The notes: a model not told the origin generated them from the sequence alone. A stretch of 64,000 bases of DNA from G963677325 sp963677325 (GCA_963677325.2 CAXXGM010000001.1:16234-80233), one strand, 5' to 3'; positions 44,254 to 54,256 are shown, numbered from the stretch's first letter. Numbers and translations: made by a program.

Positions 44254-45523
44254 AAAAATACCTCCTGAATTACATGGTGTTGAAAGAATTGAATACCAGG
44301 AACCTTCGCATTTAAAACTAAATGGAGGTGCCGATTTTTTCATAATGAAAGGCGGAGAACAGGAAGTTGTAAAAATTGATTTTGCATTCCGGGCTGGTAG
44401 CTGGTATTCTGAATCCAAGCTTGAAAGTCTTATGGCTGCCTCCATGCTTCAGGAAGGAACTTCACGTTTTACTGCTTCGGAAATCGCTAATACATTTGAT
44501 TTTTACGGTTCCCAATTTAATTCTCAGTCTCATTACGACTACAATTATATCTCATTGCTTTCACTTAAAAAACATTTGGCAAACTTATTGCCAATGGTGT
44601 ATGAAATAATAAGCGATTCGGCTTTCCCTAAAGATGAATTTGAAATTGTAAGACAAAAAAGAAAGAAACGGGCCCAGATTGATGCTGAAAAAGTTGGTAT
44701 AATCTCCCACCGTGCTTTTCTCAGGGCAATGTTCAGTGAAAAACATCCATATGCACCCGTTCCATCACCGGAAAGTTATGAATCTGTCACTCTTGGCAAA
44801 GCGAAAGAACATTACAGAAGATATTACTCTTCAGACCGTACCACGATTATCGCCTCCGGCCATATTGATGCAGGGGTTGAAAATATGATCTCCTCAATCT
44901 TCGGGAAGTCATGGGGAATACCTTTCGCCGAAAGAAAGGAAATCAATATTGAAAGAACAAACCACCAAGGTGATAAAATATTTATAGAAAAAGAAGGTGC
45001 TAACCAGAATGCCATAAGCATCGGCAGGCATTTCCCGGTAAAGGATCATCCTGATTTCCCGGCCCTTCAGCTCCTTTGCACAATTCTTGGAGGTTATTTT
45101 GGTTCGAGATTAATGTCCAATCTGCGTGAAGATAAAGGATATACCTATTCAATACATTCCTCACCCATATCTTTCATTCATGAAGGAGTTATGCTGGTAT
45201 TCTCTGAAGTTAAATCGGAAAAGACATCAGAAGCTGTAAATGAGATTTTTTATGAAATGAAAAGACTGTGCGAAGAGCTGATACCCGAAAATGAATTGAG
45301 ATTAGTACAAAATTATATGCTTGGAAGAATTCTTGAAGATTTTGATGGTCCCTTTTCGAGAGCCCAGATCTTTGCCGGTCTTCATGAATTTAATTTAGGG
45401 TACGAATATTTTGATCGCCTGATCAGGACCATTAAAACCGCCACACCAATCGAGTTGAGGGATCTTGCCCGAAAATACATTTCTCCTGAATCCATGACTT
45501 GTGTAATAGCTGGAAAGAAGTAA
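44240..45523 (+). CDS. M16 peptidase-like, non-catalytic partner subunit
   Basis: 427 residues with the M16 fold, but at the place of HxxEH it has LMAASMLQEGTSRFTASEIA, with no zinc ligands. The substrate-binding R/Y pair is kept in SRLMSNLREDKGYTYSIHSS. It overlaps the catalytic-subunit gene by 14 bases, so translation is probably coupled and the two should form a heterodimer similar to mitochondrial processing peptidase. Followed by a strong terminator. Confidence 0.9.
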   Translation: MTLNRKIPPELHGVERIEYQEPSHLKLNGGADFFIMKGGEQEVVKIDFAFRAGSWYSESKLESLMAASMLQEGTSRFTASEIANTFDFYGSQFNSQSHYDYNYISLLSLKKHLANLLPMVYEIISDSAFPKDEFEIVRQKRKKRAQIDAEKVGIISHRAFLRAMFSEKHPYAPVPSPESYESVTLGKAKEHYRRYYSSDRTTIIASGHIDAGVENMISSIFGKSWGIPFAERKEINIERTNHQGDKIFIEKEGANQNAISIGRHFPVKDHPDFPALQLLCTILGGYFGSRLMSNLREDKGYTYSIHSSPISFIHEGVMLVFSEVKSEKTSEAVNEIFYEMKRLCEELIPENELRLVQNYMLGRILEDFDGPFSRAQIFAGLHEFNLGYEYFDRLIRTIKTATPIELRDLARKYISPESMTCVIAGKK

Positions 45524-45526
45524 AAA

Positions 45527-45559
45527 ATAAGGGCGATGATTACTTCTCATCGCCCTTAT
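45527..45559. terminator. Bidirectional terminator between M16 pair and rpsP
   Basis: Stem ATAAGGGCGATGA / TCATCGCCCTTAT with a short loop, A run on the left and T-rich on the right, between converging genes. Confidence 0.8.
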
Positions 45560-45581
45560 AAATCTCTTTCCGGAAATTATT

Positions 45582-46124
45582 TTATGCTTCCGTAGTTGCT
45601 TCTGAAGTTTCAGCTGATTCAGCGGCTTCCTCTGATTTATTCTCAGCAGCAATCTTTGCTGTTGCCTCAGCATTCCTTTTAGCTATTTCAGCCTTTCGTG
45701 CTTCATTAACTTTAGCTTCTGCCTTTAAGCGCTTCTTCTTCTCTTCAGTGAAATTTTCAGTAAGCTTGTCTTTTTTAGCCTGAATAGCTACTTCTTTTTG
45801 TTCCAGCCATTGCTGAAACTTTTGTTCTGCAGCAGCTTCATCAAATGCACCTTTCTTTACACCTTCGAGCAAGTGCTTTTTCATCAGCACACCTTTGTAG
45901 GATAAAATTGCACGACATGTGTCTGTAGGTTGGGCCCCATTATTTAGCCATGTTAAGGCCTTGTCAAAGTCAAGATCGATGGTGGCAGGATTAGTGTTGG
46001 GATTGTATGAACCAATCCTTTCTATAAGCCTACCATCTCGTGGTGACCTGCTGTTTGCTACCACAATGTGGTAATAGGCATGTTGTTTGCGGCCATGCCT
46101 CGCCAAACGAATCTTTACTGGCAT
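45582..46124 (-). CDS. rpsP: 30S ribosomal protein S16 with long C-terminal tail
   Basis: 180 residues. The first 80 are S16 (MPVKIRLARHGRKQHAYYHI, SRSPRDGRLIERIGSYNP). Residues 85-180 form a long charged helix ending in an Ala/Glu-rich stretch (ENKSEEAAESAETSEATTEA). Such tails are common in Bacteroidota S16 and absent in most other bacteria. rimM and trmD, often next to rpsP elsewhere, are not here. Confidence 0.95.
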   Translation of the reverse strand: MPVKIRLARHGRKQHAYYHIVVANSRSPRDGRLIERIGSYNPNTNPATIDLDFDKALTWLNNGAQPTDTCRAILSYKGVLMKKHLLEGVKKGAFDEAAAEQKFQQWLEQKEVAIQAKKDKLTENFTEEKKKRLKAEAKVNEARKAEIAKRNAEATAKIAAENKSEEAAESAETSEATTEA

Positions 46125-46163
46125 AACGATTTACGTTAAATTTGATATTTTTTATTTGCGCGA

Positions 46164-46171
46164 CAAAGATA
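46164..46171 (-). promoter_or_regulatory. -7 promoter box of rpsP
   Basis: TATCTTTG on the minus strand, 39 bases before the rpsP ATG at 46124, a TAnnTTTG match. Confidence 0.5.
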
Positions 46172-46370
46172 CAATAATAAATTTGATTAAAAACAGTAGG
46201 TTTATTATTCAAAAATTATTTACTTCAAACCCCGAAAGGAGTTTATTTATACAAATTCATTTTTAATATTTTTAACAGAGAAAAATACAGGTGTTAAAAT
46301 TTAAAAACCCACCTTTGAAAATTATAATTTCATCTTATTACTAACAGAATCAAAAATAAAGCTTAAAAGA

Positions 46371-47048
46371 ATGAAAAAATACATTTTATTAGCGATTGTA
46401 GGTAGCCTTTTCGCCATTTCCTGTAATAAAAAAATGGATCCATACACCGATACAATAGCTGATGTTTTTATCCGTTCATTTAAAAATAATAATACAGATA
46501 GTTATAATGCAGTTTTTTCTGTTATCTCGGTCTCTCAAATGTCGGGAGTAACCGTAGATATTCCAAATGGATCTTCGATTCAACTATCCAAAGAGACAAG
46601 TGATGGATTATCATTTTCCAAAGACACCTCTCTGATTGCCGGAGGTGGCTATAGTCATGTTCCCCCACCCTCAGGGATATATACTTTTCATGTTACTTAT
46701 ACCGATGGATCACAAAAAGTTTTTGCCAATACTCTTGGCAGTGATTATCTTCTTCCTCCGGTTATTGACTCCCTTTACAGAAAACCAGACGGCGTGAGTC
46801 TTAGACTTAAATGGAAACCGGTTGACGGAGCTAACGCCTATCAGATGAGAATTTCTTCGGGACATAACGAAATAATGCCCTGGATGGAATATGGAAATTC
46901 CAACCAGTTATTTTATGAAAACCGTCTTGTGAATTTTTCCGCATGGTTACCCGGAACGCTTACTTTTGAAATTCGTGGGGTAAAACATGAATCAGACAGA
47001 AATTACATGCAGGCAATAAGTTACACCTCAATTGATTTTGATTTATGA
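46371..47048 (+). CDS. Tandem lipoprotein paralogue 1, unknown family
   Basis: 225 residues. Lipoprotein signal peptide with lipobox FAISC (Cys18). Mature part has two regions. An N-terminal beta-rich domain contains ADVFIRSF, a serine/leucine stretch and a PPSGIYTFHVTYTDGSQKVF strand. A C-terminal FN3-like segment contains LRLKWKPVDGANAYQMRI and LPGTLTFEIRGVKHES. LGSDYLLPPVIDSL links them. The same landmarks recur in the two following genes. I do not recognise the family. Location should be the periplasmic or outer face of the envelope. Confidence 0.75.
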   Translation: MKKYILLAIVGSLFAISCNKKMDPYTDTIADVFIRSFKNNNTDSYNAVFSVISVSQMSGVTVDIPNGSSIQLSKETSDGLSFSKDTSLIAGGGYSHVPPPSGIYTFHVTYTDGSQKVFANTLGSDYLLPPVIDSLYRKPDGVSLRLKWKPVDGANAYQMRISSGHNEIMPWMEYGNSNQLFYENRLVNFSAWLPGTLTFEIRGVKHESDRNYMQAISYTSIDFDL

Positions 47049-47143
47049 TTTTGATAAAGTTTTTTATTACTTTTGAAGTAACATCGATCTTTAAACCTTT
47101 GCACTGAGCACAAGTAAGAAATAATAATTAAATAAATATTGCA

Positions 47144-47827
47144 ATGAAAATCAAGATGAAAATACCGGCATTAATATCATTAATGCTTTTAAGTTTATTG
47201 GCGTGTAAAAAGGAAAGTCGTTTAGACGATGCGGTTGCTGACGTTTATGTAAAATCTATTTTAATTGATGGACAACCTGCATATGGACTCGCACATTATC
47301 TGCTGGGCTATTCAGCAATGTCTTCTGTTACATTAACTAATCCTGATGCAACCACAGAACAGTTGAGTTCGTATGACAACAGCAACACTCTCTTTTATTC
47401 AGAACCTTCCCTTACCGGTGGCTCCTATAGTTTAACGGTGCCCTCTGCAGGAACTTACACCTATAAAGTCAGGTTTAATGATGGGACAGAGAAAACTTAC
47501 ACTGATCAGGTTTCGGGGACTTTTTTACTTCCACCCACCATTACTTCTATTGCAAAAACCGAGGATAACGCCAGAGTAAAATTGACCTGGGCTCCTTTAA
47601 CAGGTGCAGAATATTATCGTCTCTTTATCAGTAAAAATGGGGTAACCATCTATAGTTCAGAACTTTTCCAGCCAATCAATGAAAACTCTATTGATCCTCC
47701 CATTTCTCTTATTCCATCTTTTGCATCCGGTACTTATACATTCGAGCTTGCAGCTTTCAAATATCAATCACTATCAGAGGGCAAAATCCAGTCAAGCAGT
47801 AGCGCATCAGCTGACATCAATTTGTAA
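47144..47827 (+). CDS. Tandem lipoprotein paralogue 2, unknown family
   Basis: 227 residues. Signal peptide with lipobox SLLAC (Cys21) followed by KKESRLDD; the acidic residues after the cysteine resemble surface-export signals of Bacteroidota lipoproteins (inference). Landmarks shared with its neighbours: ADVYVKSI, PSAGTYTYKVRFNDGTEKTY, GTFLLPPTITSI, VKLTWAPLTGAEYYRLFI and SGTYTFELAAFKYQS. A candidate -7 box TACTTTTG lies at 47068-47075, so it may be transcribed separately from paralogue 1. Confidence 0.75.
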   Translation: MKIKMKIPALISLMLLSLLACKKESRLDDAVADVYVKSILIDGQPAYGLAHYLLGYSAMSSVTLTNPDATTEQLSSYDNSNTLFYSEPSLTGGSYSLTVPSAGTYTYKVRFNDGTEKTYTDQVSGTFLLPPTITSIAKTEDNARVKLTWAPLTGAEYYRLFISKNGVTIYSSELFQPINENSIDPPISLIPSFASGTYTFELAAFKYQSLSEGKIQSSSSASADINL

Positions 47828-47882
47828 ACAGCTTTTATCAATTTGATTCATTCGTTCTATAAAAGCACTATAGATGCTCATT

Positions 47883-47937
47883 GTTCACTCTTTCTTCGCT
47901 TCTTTAGCGAACCAAGAGCAAACAAACAGCGAACAAA
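47883..47937. repeat. 11-bp periodic repeat array C with orientation switch
   Basis: Five 11-base units: GTTCACTCTTT and CTTCGCTTCTT, then TAGCGAACCAA, GAGCAAACAAA and CAGCGAACAAA, in which the TTCGC core appears as its complement GCGAA. It forms a hairpin centred near 47902. Lies in the spacer between lipoprotein paralogues 2 and 3. Confidence 0.8.
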
Positions 47938-47950
47938 CCCCCTCGTTCCA

Positions 47951-47988
47951 GGAAAAAAGGAGATACTTTATTGTAGCTCCTTTTTTCC
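47951..47988 (+). terminator. Terminator-like hairpin after lipoprotein paralogue 2
   Basis: Perfect 12-base arms GGAAAAAAGGAG / CTCCTTTTTTCC around a 14-base loop. A T-rich arm follows the loop. It would separate paralogue 2 and array C from paralogue 3. Confidence 0.6.
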
Positions 47989-48011
47989 TATAAAGTGGGT
48001 GATGTTTTTAT

Positions 48012-48019
48012 TAACTTTG
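48012..48019 (+). promoter_or_regulatory. -7 promoter box of lipoprotein paralogue 3
   Basis: TAACTTTG, a TAnnTTTG match. It lies 7 bases before a possible GTG start (48026) and 28 before the ATG at 48047, favouring the ATG. Confidence 0.45.
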
Positions 48020-48046
48020 TAAGAAGTGAAATTAAGCATTCCTGAA

Positions 48047-48736
48047 ATGAGGGCAGATAGATCAAATAGTTTATTATCATTGATATTAGTAATTCTGGGT
48101 TTCATTTCCTGTGATAAAGTTACAGTGACAAACCACGCCACAGCGGATGTTTTCATAAAGAGCATCTCCTATCAGGGAAATATTTTATTTGGAGTTGCCC
48201 ATTCGGTATTCTCATACAACGGTATTAGTCAGGTATCATTAAAAACGCCCCAGGGAGACACCTTGTTACTTTCCTCTAAAGTAGACGAAGGATTATCCTT
48301 CTTTAAAGATCCTTCTTTCGATTCTGGAGATTTTAATATCAACCCACCAGCCTCCGGATTATACAGCTATCGCGTTACTTTTAAAGATAAAACTCAAACG
48401 GTGTTGACAAATACCCTTGGAGCAAATTACCTTTTACCGGCTAAAATTGATTCTTTTGGTATATCATCCGATGGACGATTTATTGTACTGAAATGGAATC
48501 CTGTGAGCGAAGCACAGGGATATCAGATAAGAGTCGTCAAAGGGAACACCGAAGTTGTACCCGCCAGAAGTTACTACGAGCTAAATCCATTAAGAATTGA
48601 ATTTCCGTTTTCTTCATTCATGCCCTATTTACCAGGGACATTTACGGTAGAGGTGGATGCTATCCTTTTTGAATCGGCAGCTCATCAGCAATTACAGGCC
48701 TTAAGCGTTTCTAAGGATTCAATTCAATTGCAATAG
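48047..48736 (+). CDS. Tandem lipoprotein paralogue 3, unknown family
   Basis: 229 residues from ATG at 48047 (an in-frame GTG at 48026 is almost on the transcription start). Signal peptide with lipobox GFISC (Cys22) followed by DKVTV. Shared landmarks: ADVFIKSI, FKDPSFDSGDFNINPPASG, GANYLLPAKIDSF, IVLKWNPVSEAQGYQIRV and LPGTFTVEVDAILFES. Identity with paralogues 1 and 2 appears modest by eye, so the duplications are old. No recognised domain name, and function unknown. Confidence 0.75.
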   Translation: MRADRSNSLLSLILVILGFISCDKVTVTNHATADVFIKSISYQGNILFGVAHSVFSYNGISQVSLKTPQGDTLLLSSKVDEGLSFFKDPSFDSGDFNINPPASGLYSYRVTFKDKTQTVLTNTLGANYLLPAKIDSFGISSDGRFIVLKWNPVSEAQGYQIRVVKGNTEVVPARSYYELNPLRIEFPFSSFMPYLPGTFTVEVDAILFESAAHQQLQALSVSKDSIQLQ

Positions 48737-48751
48737 ATTTCTTAAACCTTA

Positions 48752-48784
48752 TTAAGTAATGAGAATAAATTGATGTCGTATTTT
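48752..48784. mobile_element. MITE-like element, half copy (one terminal repeat)
   Basis: TTAAGTAATGAGAATAAATT followed by GATGTCGTATTTT matches the terminal repeat of the element at 25618-25767 (right end, reverse complement) with a few differences. The rest of the element is not recognisable downstream. Confidence 0.55.
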
Positions 48785-48838
48785 ACAATCTTTTTCTTAT
48801 TTAACAATAATACAGCTAAATTTCCCATGGACTCTCCT

Positions 48839-48882
48839 CGTATTAAGTCCGTATTCGGTTCGTACCAGGTTCGTCCCGGCTT
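48839..48882. repeat. 11-bp periodic repeat array D
   Basis: Four 11-base units in phase: CGTATTAAGTC, CGTATTCGGTT, CGTACCAGGTT, CGTCCCGGCTT. The CGTA core matches arrays B and E. Lies in the spacer before dnaE. Confidence 0.75.
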
Positions 48883-49025
48883 TTTTAAAGAGAACTTACA
48901 TAATATAACAAAATGGAATTCATTTCTAAAATAAAATTCGTCAATCTAAAATAGAACGTTATTCCATTTCATATACTTATATTCATCAAATTAATTTATT
49001 TTAATCCCTCTTTTTCAATCCAGTA

Positions 49026-52000
49026 ATGACACCTTTTATTCACTTACATGTTCATAGTCAGTTTTCCATTCTTGATGGGGCTGCAGCAGTCGGGGATCTT
49101 GTTAAAAAAGCTCATAAAGATGGCATGAATTCCCTTGCACTGACTGATCATGGGACAATGTTTGGAATAAAGGAATTTCATGAGCAGTGCAAAAAAACAG
49201 GAATCAAACCCATCCTTGGCATTGAAACCTATGTAGCAGCCAGAGGAATCCAATTTAAAGATAAAAACGAAAAGGAAGACAGGTCCGGAGATCATCTTAT
49301 CCTATTGGCAAAAAATGAAAAAGGCTACAGAAATCTTCTGAAACTGGCCACCATTGCCAGTAATGAAGGAATGTATTACAAACCCAGGGTTGACAAAAAC
49401 CTTCTTGAAAAAATACAATGAGGGACTAATTGCTTCTTCTGCTTGCCTGGGTGGAGAAATTCCCCAGTTAATACTGAATGGGAATATAACAGGAGCTGAA
49501 AATGCAATACTATGGTTCAAGAGCATCTTTAAGGATGATTTTTATCTTGAAGTACAGCGTCATAAAACAACGGATCCCCAACTTCCGACTGATGTTTACG
49601 AGGGTCAGATAAAAGTAAATCAGGAAATCCTGCTCTTGGCTAAAAAACTTCAGGTAAAAGTGATTGCTACGAATGACGTCCACTTTACGAATGAGGAAGA
49701 CGCTGATGCACATGATTTGCTCATCTGTTTGAATACCGGCAGAGATTTGGATGATCCTGCCCGAATGCGCTACACCAAACAAGAATGGTTTAAAACCACT
49801 GCAGAGATGAATGCGATCTTCTCAGACCTCCCCGAAGCCATTGAGAATACACAGGAGATCGCCAATAAAATTGAATTTTTTGAACTTGATTCAAATCCAA
49901 TCATGCCCGAATTTCCAATACCTTCAGAATTCGGGTCTATAGAAAAGTATAGGGAGGATAATCCCGAGACAGTCTTAATGGATGAATTTACGGAAGGTTA
50001 CGAAAGACTGGGAGGATACGAGAAAGCGCTCCGGGTAAAATTTGAATCAGATTACCTCAGGCATATAGTTTACAAAGGAGCGGTTGACCGGTACAACGAA
50101 AGATTTTCAGATGAAATAAAGGAAAGGATTGACTTTGAACTTTCAACCATCAAATTAATGGGATTTCCCGGATATTTCCTTATTGTACAGGATTTTATTG
50201 CCGCCGCCCGAAAAATGGGAGTGATCGTGGGGCCGGGACGGGGATCTGCTGCCGGTTCTGCAGTAGCGTATGCCATAGGAATAACGAATGTTGATCCCCT
50301 TAAATATGATTTGCTCTTTGAGAGGTTTCTGAATCCGGAGAGAATCTCAATGCCCGATATTGACATTGATTTTGACGATGATGGTCGTCAGATGGTGCTT
50401 GATTGGGTAAAGGAAAAATATGGAAGAGAAAGAGTCGCACACATCTGTACCTTTGGAACTATGGCCGCCAAGATGGCCATCAGAGATGTGGCAAGGGTAT
50501 TGAAATTACCTTTGTTTGAGGCTGACCGTCTGGCAAAAATGGTGCCTGAAACTCCTAAGATTACATTAAAGAGTGCATATGCTGAAAATCCTTCCCTGGA
50601 AGCAGAGAAACATTCAGAAAATCCATTAATCGTCAAAACACTCAAATTTGCGGAAACTCTTGAAGGATGCATCCGCCAGTTTGGCGTACATGCCTGTGGT
50701 GTCCTTATAGGCAGGGATAATCTTGATCAGCACATCCCCCTGATGCCTACCAAAGACGAAGATTTGCTCACCACACAATATGACGGCCATTTTGTTGAAG
50801 CCATTGGATTGCTGAAAATGGACTTCCTGGGGCTGAAGACACTCTCGATCATGAGGGAATGTCTTGACAACATAAAGCTCTCAAGGAAAGTGAATCTGGA
50901 TATTGATGCGATTCCATTTGATGATCCTGCAACTTTTAATCTGTTCAGTCAGGGAGATACAACGGCTATTTTCCAGTTTGAATCTCCGGGAATGAAAAAA
51001 TGGCTAAGATTGTTGCAGCCCAACAGGTTTGAGGATCTTGTTGCTATGAATGCTCTTTATCGTCCCGGTCCCATGGTCTACATTCCCAATTACGTAAACC
51101 GGAAATTAGGTAAGGAAGGGATTGTTTATGATCATCCGATGATGGAACAATATTTAAAAGAAACATACGGAATTACTGTTTACCAGGAACAGGTAATGTT
51201 ATTGTCGAGATCATTGGGGCAATTTACCAGGGGAGAATCGGATTCATTACGGAAAGCAATGGGTAAGAAGAATCTTCCACTTATGGAAAAGCTGAAGGCC
51301 AAATTTATCGCTGGTTGCCTGGCGAATCCTTCATTCGTTGAAGGATGTAAAGGATCTTCAAAAAAACCCGAAGAACTGATTGAAAAGATATGGAAAGACT
51401 GGGAAGCTTTTGCTTCTTATGCTTTCAATAAATCACATTCAGTTTGCTATGCATACATTGCTTATCAGACGGGCTATCTGAAAGCCAATTATCCTTCAGA
51501 ATTTATGGCTGCAGTCTTAAGCTGCAATTTATCCAATTCAGATAAGATCTCGACATTTATGGATGAGAGTAAGAACATGGGCCTTCCGGTTTTAGGGCCT
51601 GATGTCAATGAATCTCGTTCAAAATTCTTTGTCAACAAGAGCGGTGGACTACGATTTGGCTTATCTGCCATTAAAGGGGTCGGTGAAGGAGCAGTAGAGG
51701 ATATCATAAAGGAAAGAGAAGCAAATGGCGATTTTAAGAGCATCTTTGACTTTGTGGAAAGAGTAAATCTTCAGTCGGTCAATAAGAAAAATCTTGAAGC
51801 GATGGCCATGGCGGGGGCATTTGATAGCTTTTCAGATATTTCCAGATCACAATATTTTGGTGAGAACCCAGATGGAACTACTTTTATAGAAGCACTGATA
51901 AAATACGGGAATCGAATCCAAACAGAAAAAGTCTCTTCCATGGCTTCTCTCTTTGGAAATCTTCAGGTAATAGAAGTCAAACTACCTCCTGTTCCCAACG

Positions 52001-52665
52001 TTCCGGAATGGCCCAAAATAATGGCTCTTGAAAAGGAAAAGAATCTTATCGGAATTTACCTTTCTTCCCATCCCCTGGATGAATATAGAATGGAAATAAA
52101 CAGCTTTTGTACAAAAGATGTGACTTTGGCTGATCTCAGCGGAGACGTGACAAGTTTGACCGGAAGAGATATTATTTTCGCAGGGATTGTCACCGATACA
52201 CAGGAAGGTATTACAAAAAACGGGAAACCTTTTTCCTCTTTAACTCTGACTGATTACAACGGAACTTATAAATTCATGTTTTTTGGCAATGATTTTATTA
52301 ACTTTGGAAACTATTGTAAAAAAGGGTTGTTTCTGTTAATGAGAGGTAAGATTGGACCTAAGTGGCAGGGCAGCGATCAATTGGAATTTAAAACAAACAA
52401 AATAGATTTACTTCAGGAATTGGCGGGGAAAGCAGAAAGTCTGAAGATTACATTGTCCCCTGATATTCTTTCAGAGAAAATGGTAGAGGAACTTGATCAG
52501 TATCTTTCTAAAGCGCCTGGAAAGTCCTTATTGAAATTTGTCGTCCAGGATCCATCAACGAATATCAGACTTGATCTTTTTTCCAGGACAAAAAGAGTGG
52601 GATTGACTTCAGAACTTAAAGCCTATCTGCAAAATAATGCAGAAATCGCTTTTACAATTAATTAA
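49026..52665 (+). CDS. dnaE: DNA polymerase III subunit alpha (one frameshift)
   Basis: About 1212 residues in two frames. The N-terminal PHP domain reads FIHLHVHSQFSILDGAAAVG and SLALTDHGTMFGIKEF. One A too many in a six-A run (49408-49413) ends the first frame, and EGLIASSACLGGEIPQLI resumes in the next. The polymerase core has VGPGRGSAAGSAVAYAIG and PDIDIDFDDDGRQMVLDWVK (catalytic Asp). Tandem HhH and the OB-fold C-terminus follow. It is the replicative polymerase of the DnaE1 type. trxA follows closely. Confidence 0.95.
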
Positions 52666-52669
52666 TTTG

Positions 52670-52677
52670 TAATTTTG
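52670..52677 (+). promoter_or_regulatory. -7 promoter box of trxA
   Basis: TAATTTTG just after the dnaE stop, 47 bases before the trxA ATG. Matches TAnnTTTG. Confidence 0.4.
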
Positions 52678-52723
52678 CCAATCCATGAATCCTGACTTTA
52701 TAAACATTTTAAAATAATTTATC

Positions 52724-53041
52724 ATGGCGATAGAGGTAACTGATGATAATTTCGAAGAATTAGTGCTTCAATCAGATAAGCCTGTTTTGGTGGATTTCTG
52801 GGCTGAATGGTGCGGACCATGCAGAATGATCAGTCCACTAGTTACTGAACTTTCTGATGATTACGACGGCAGGGCTGTAATCACAAAAATGGATGTGGAT
52901 AACAATCCGGGCACGGCAGCAAAATTCGGAATCAGGAATATTCCAACAATTCTGTTTTTTAAGAATGGTGAAATTGCTGACAAACAAGTTGGAGCTGTTC
53001 CCAAATCTATTCTTGCATCCAAAATTGATGCTCTTCTTTAG
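52724..53041 (+). CDS. trxA: Thioredoxin
   Basis: 105 residues, classical cytosolic thioredoxin. Active site is WAEWCGPCRMISPLV, followed by the cis-proline in IRNIPTILFFKNGEIADKQV. No signal peptide. It reduces protein disulfides (for example in ribonucleotide reductase). Followed by an AT-rich hairpin terminator. Confidence 0.97.
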   Translation: MAIEVTDDNFEELVLQSDKPVLVDFWAEWCGPCRMISPLVTELSDDYDGRAVITKMDVDNNPGTAAKFGIRNIPTILFFKNGEIADKQVGAVPKSILASKIDALL

Positions 53042-53060
53042 AAATTAAAATTAAAATGGA

Positions 53061-53100
53061 TTAAAGGCATAAAAGATTATTTTATGCTTTAATTTTTTTT
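53061..53100 (+). terminator. Terminator after trxA
   Basis: AT-rich stem TTAAAGCATAAAA-type (TTAAAGGCATAAAA / TTTTATGCTTTAA, one bulge) followed by eight or more T. Confidence 0.65.
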
Positions 53101-53170
53101 AAACATCCGTTCTCAATCAGGATTACGATTTAGATTTAAAAAGGAAAGCTTATCCTTATTTTTCTTTGGA

Positions 53171-54256
53171 TTACTTTCCCTTTACAGGCTCCAGAATGCA
53201 GGAAATAGGGAAATGATCCGAATATGGCACCCTGTCACGTTTATAATTATAGGATCTGTAAGAGCTGCTGTGAAGCAGATAATCAATCCGGAAGGATGGA
53301 AGTTTCCCGTTATAAGAGTTGGAGATCCCAAAACCGGATTCTATAAATGAATCTTTCAGATTGTCTTTTATTGTATGATAAGTATAGGACCAGGGAGTAT
53401 CATTAAAATCACCACAAATTACGACCGGGTAAGGACTGCTCTTAATATGTTTTGCTACCGTCCTGGCCTGGAGGGCCCTAGTGGAAAAAGCAGTTATCAA
53501 TTTATGGCTGAGTTCAAATATTTCCCTCATTTTTAATCTGTTTGAACCCGAAGTTGGAGTCTCTATGATCGTGTAATCATCCGGCCGGATCTGGAATGAT
53601 TGAAAATGACAATTATAAATGCGTATCGTTTGAGATTCATTTATTTTGATATCGGAAAACAGAACCATATTTGAGGTATTGGCAAAGCGTATTTCCCCAA
53701 AATTTATTACAGGGTATCTTGAAAATGTAACGGGGCCTCCGAACCAAACCGAATGAGCCAATTGATAATACTTAATATTTGGCAGTACCTCCCGCAAACC
53801 ATTTGCACTGAGTTTTCCTGATTTGGAAAGAGAGACTTCCTGAAGACAAATAATGTCAGCTGATGAGTTTTTTAAATATTTGACCAGATTGTCACTATTG
53901 AAAACTTTATTTTTTCTATTGTAAGAAAAGTAATTTACATTATAGCTCAGAATTTTAATCCCATTCCCCTTATCCTTCCGATATCCTTTGAATTGCACAA
54001 AACTATTTAATTGTCCAATACCCAATAAGATAATCAAACACGACAAAAGGAAATTCCTGGATCTCTGAATCAACCAGAAAATCAGGAAGAAAATATTGAG
54101 GAGTAAGAGAAAAGGATAAGATAATCCAAAAAACGAAAGAGGCCAGAATACATCAGGTGGAACAAAAGGGGCGAGATAAACGAGAAAAAGAAAACCAGCA
54201 ACGAAAACATTGATAATGAATCCGAATTTCTTAAAAAAAAGTATTAGCTTCTTCAC
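53171..54256 (-). CDS. Membrane-anchored endonuclease/exonuclease/phosphatase (EEP) protein
   Basis: 361 residues. Three hydrophobic helices occupy about residues 1-85, then an EEP domain. KILSYNVNYFSY has the metal-binding Asn, SADIICLQEVSL the catalytic Glu, VVICGDFNDTPWSYTY the Asp/Asn pair, and PYSDHFPISCIL the final His. Family members include phosphodiesterases and nucleases, and the anchored form is common in Bacteroidota after rhomboid genes. Substrate unknown. Its ATG overlaps the preceding rhomboid stop (ATGA). Confidence 0.85.
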   Translation of the reverse strand: MKKLILFFKKFGFIINVFVAGFLFLVYLAPFVPPDVFWPLSFFGLSYPFLLLLNIFFLIFWLIQRSRNFLLSCLIILLGIGQLNSFVQFKGYRKDKGNGIKILSYNVNYFSYNRKNKVFNSDNLVKYLKNSSADIICLQEVSLSKSGKLSANGLREVLPNIKYYQLAHSVWFGGPVTFSRYPVINFGEIRFANTSNMVLFSDIKINESQTIRIYNCHFQSFQIRPDDYTIIETPTSGSNRLKMREIFELSHKLITAFSTRALQARTVAKHIKSSPYPVVICGDFNDTPWSYTYHTIKDNLKDSFIESGFGISNSYNGKLPSFRIDYLLHSSSYRSYNYKRDRVPYSDHFPISCILEPVKGK

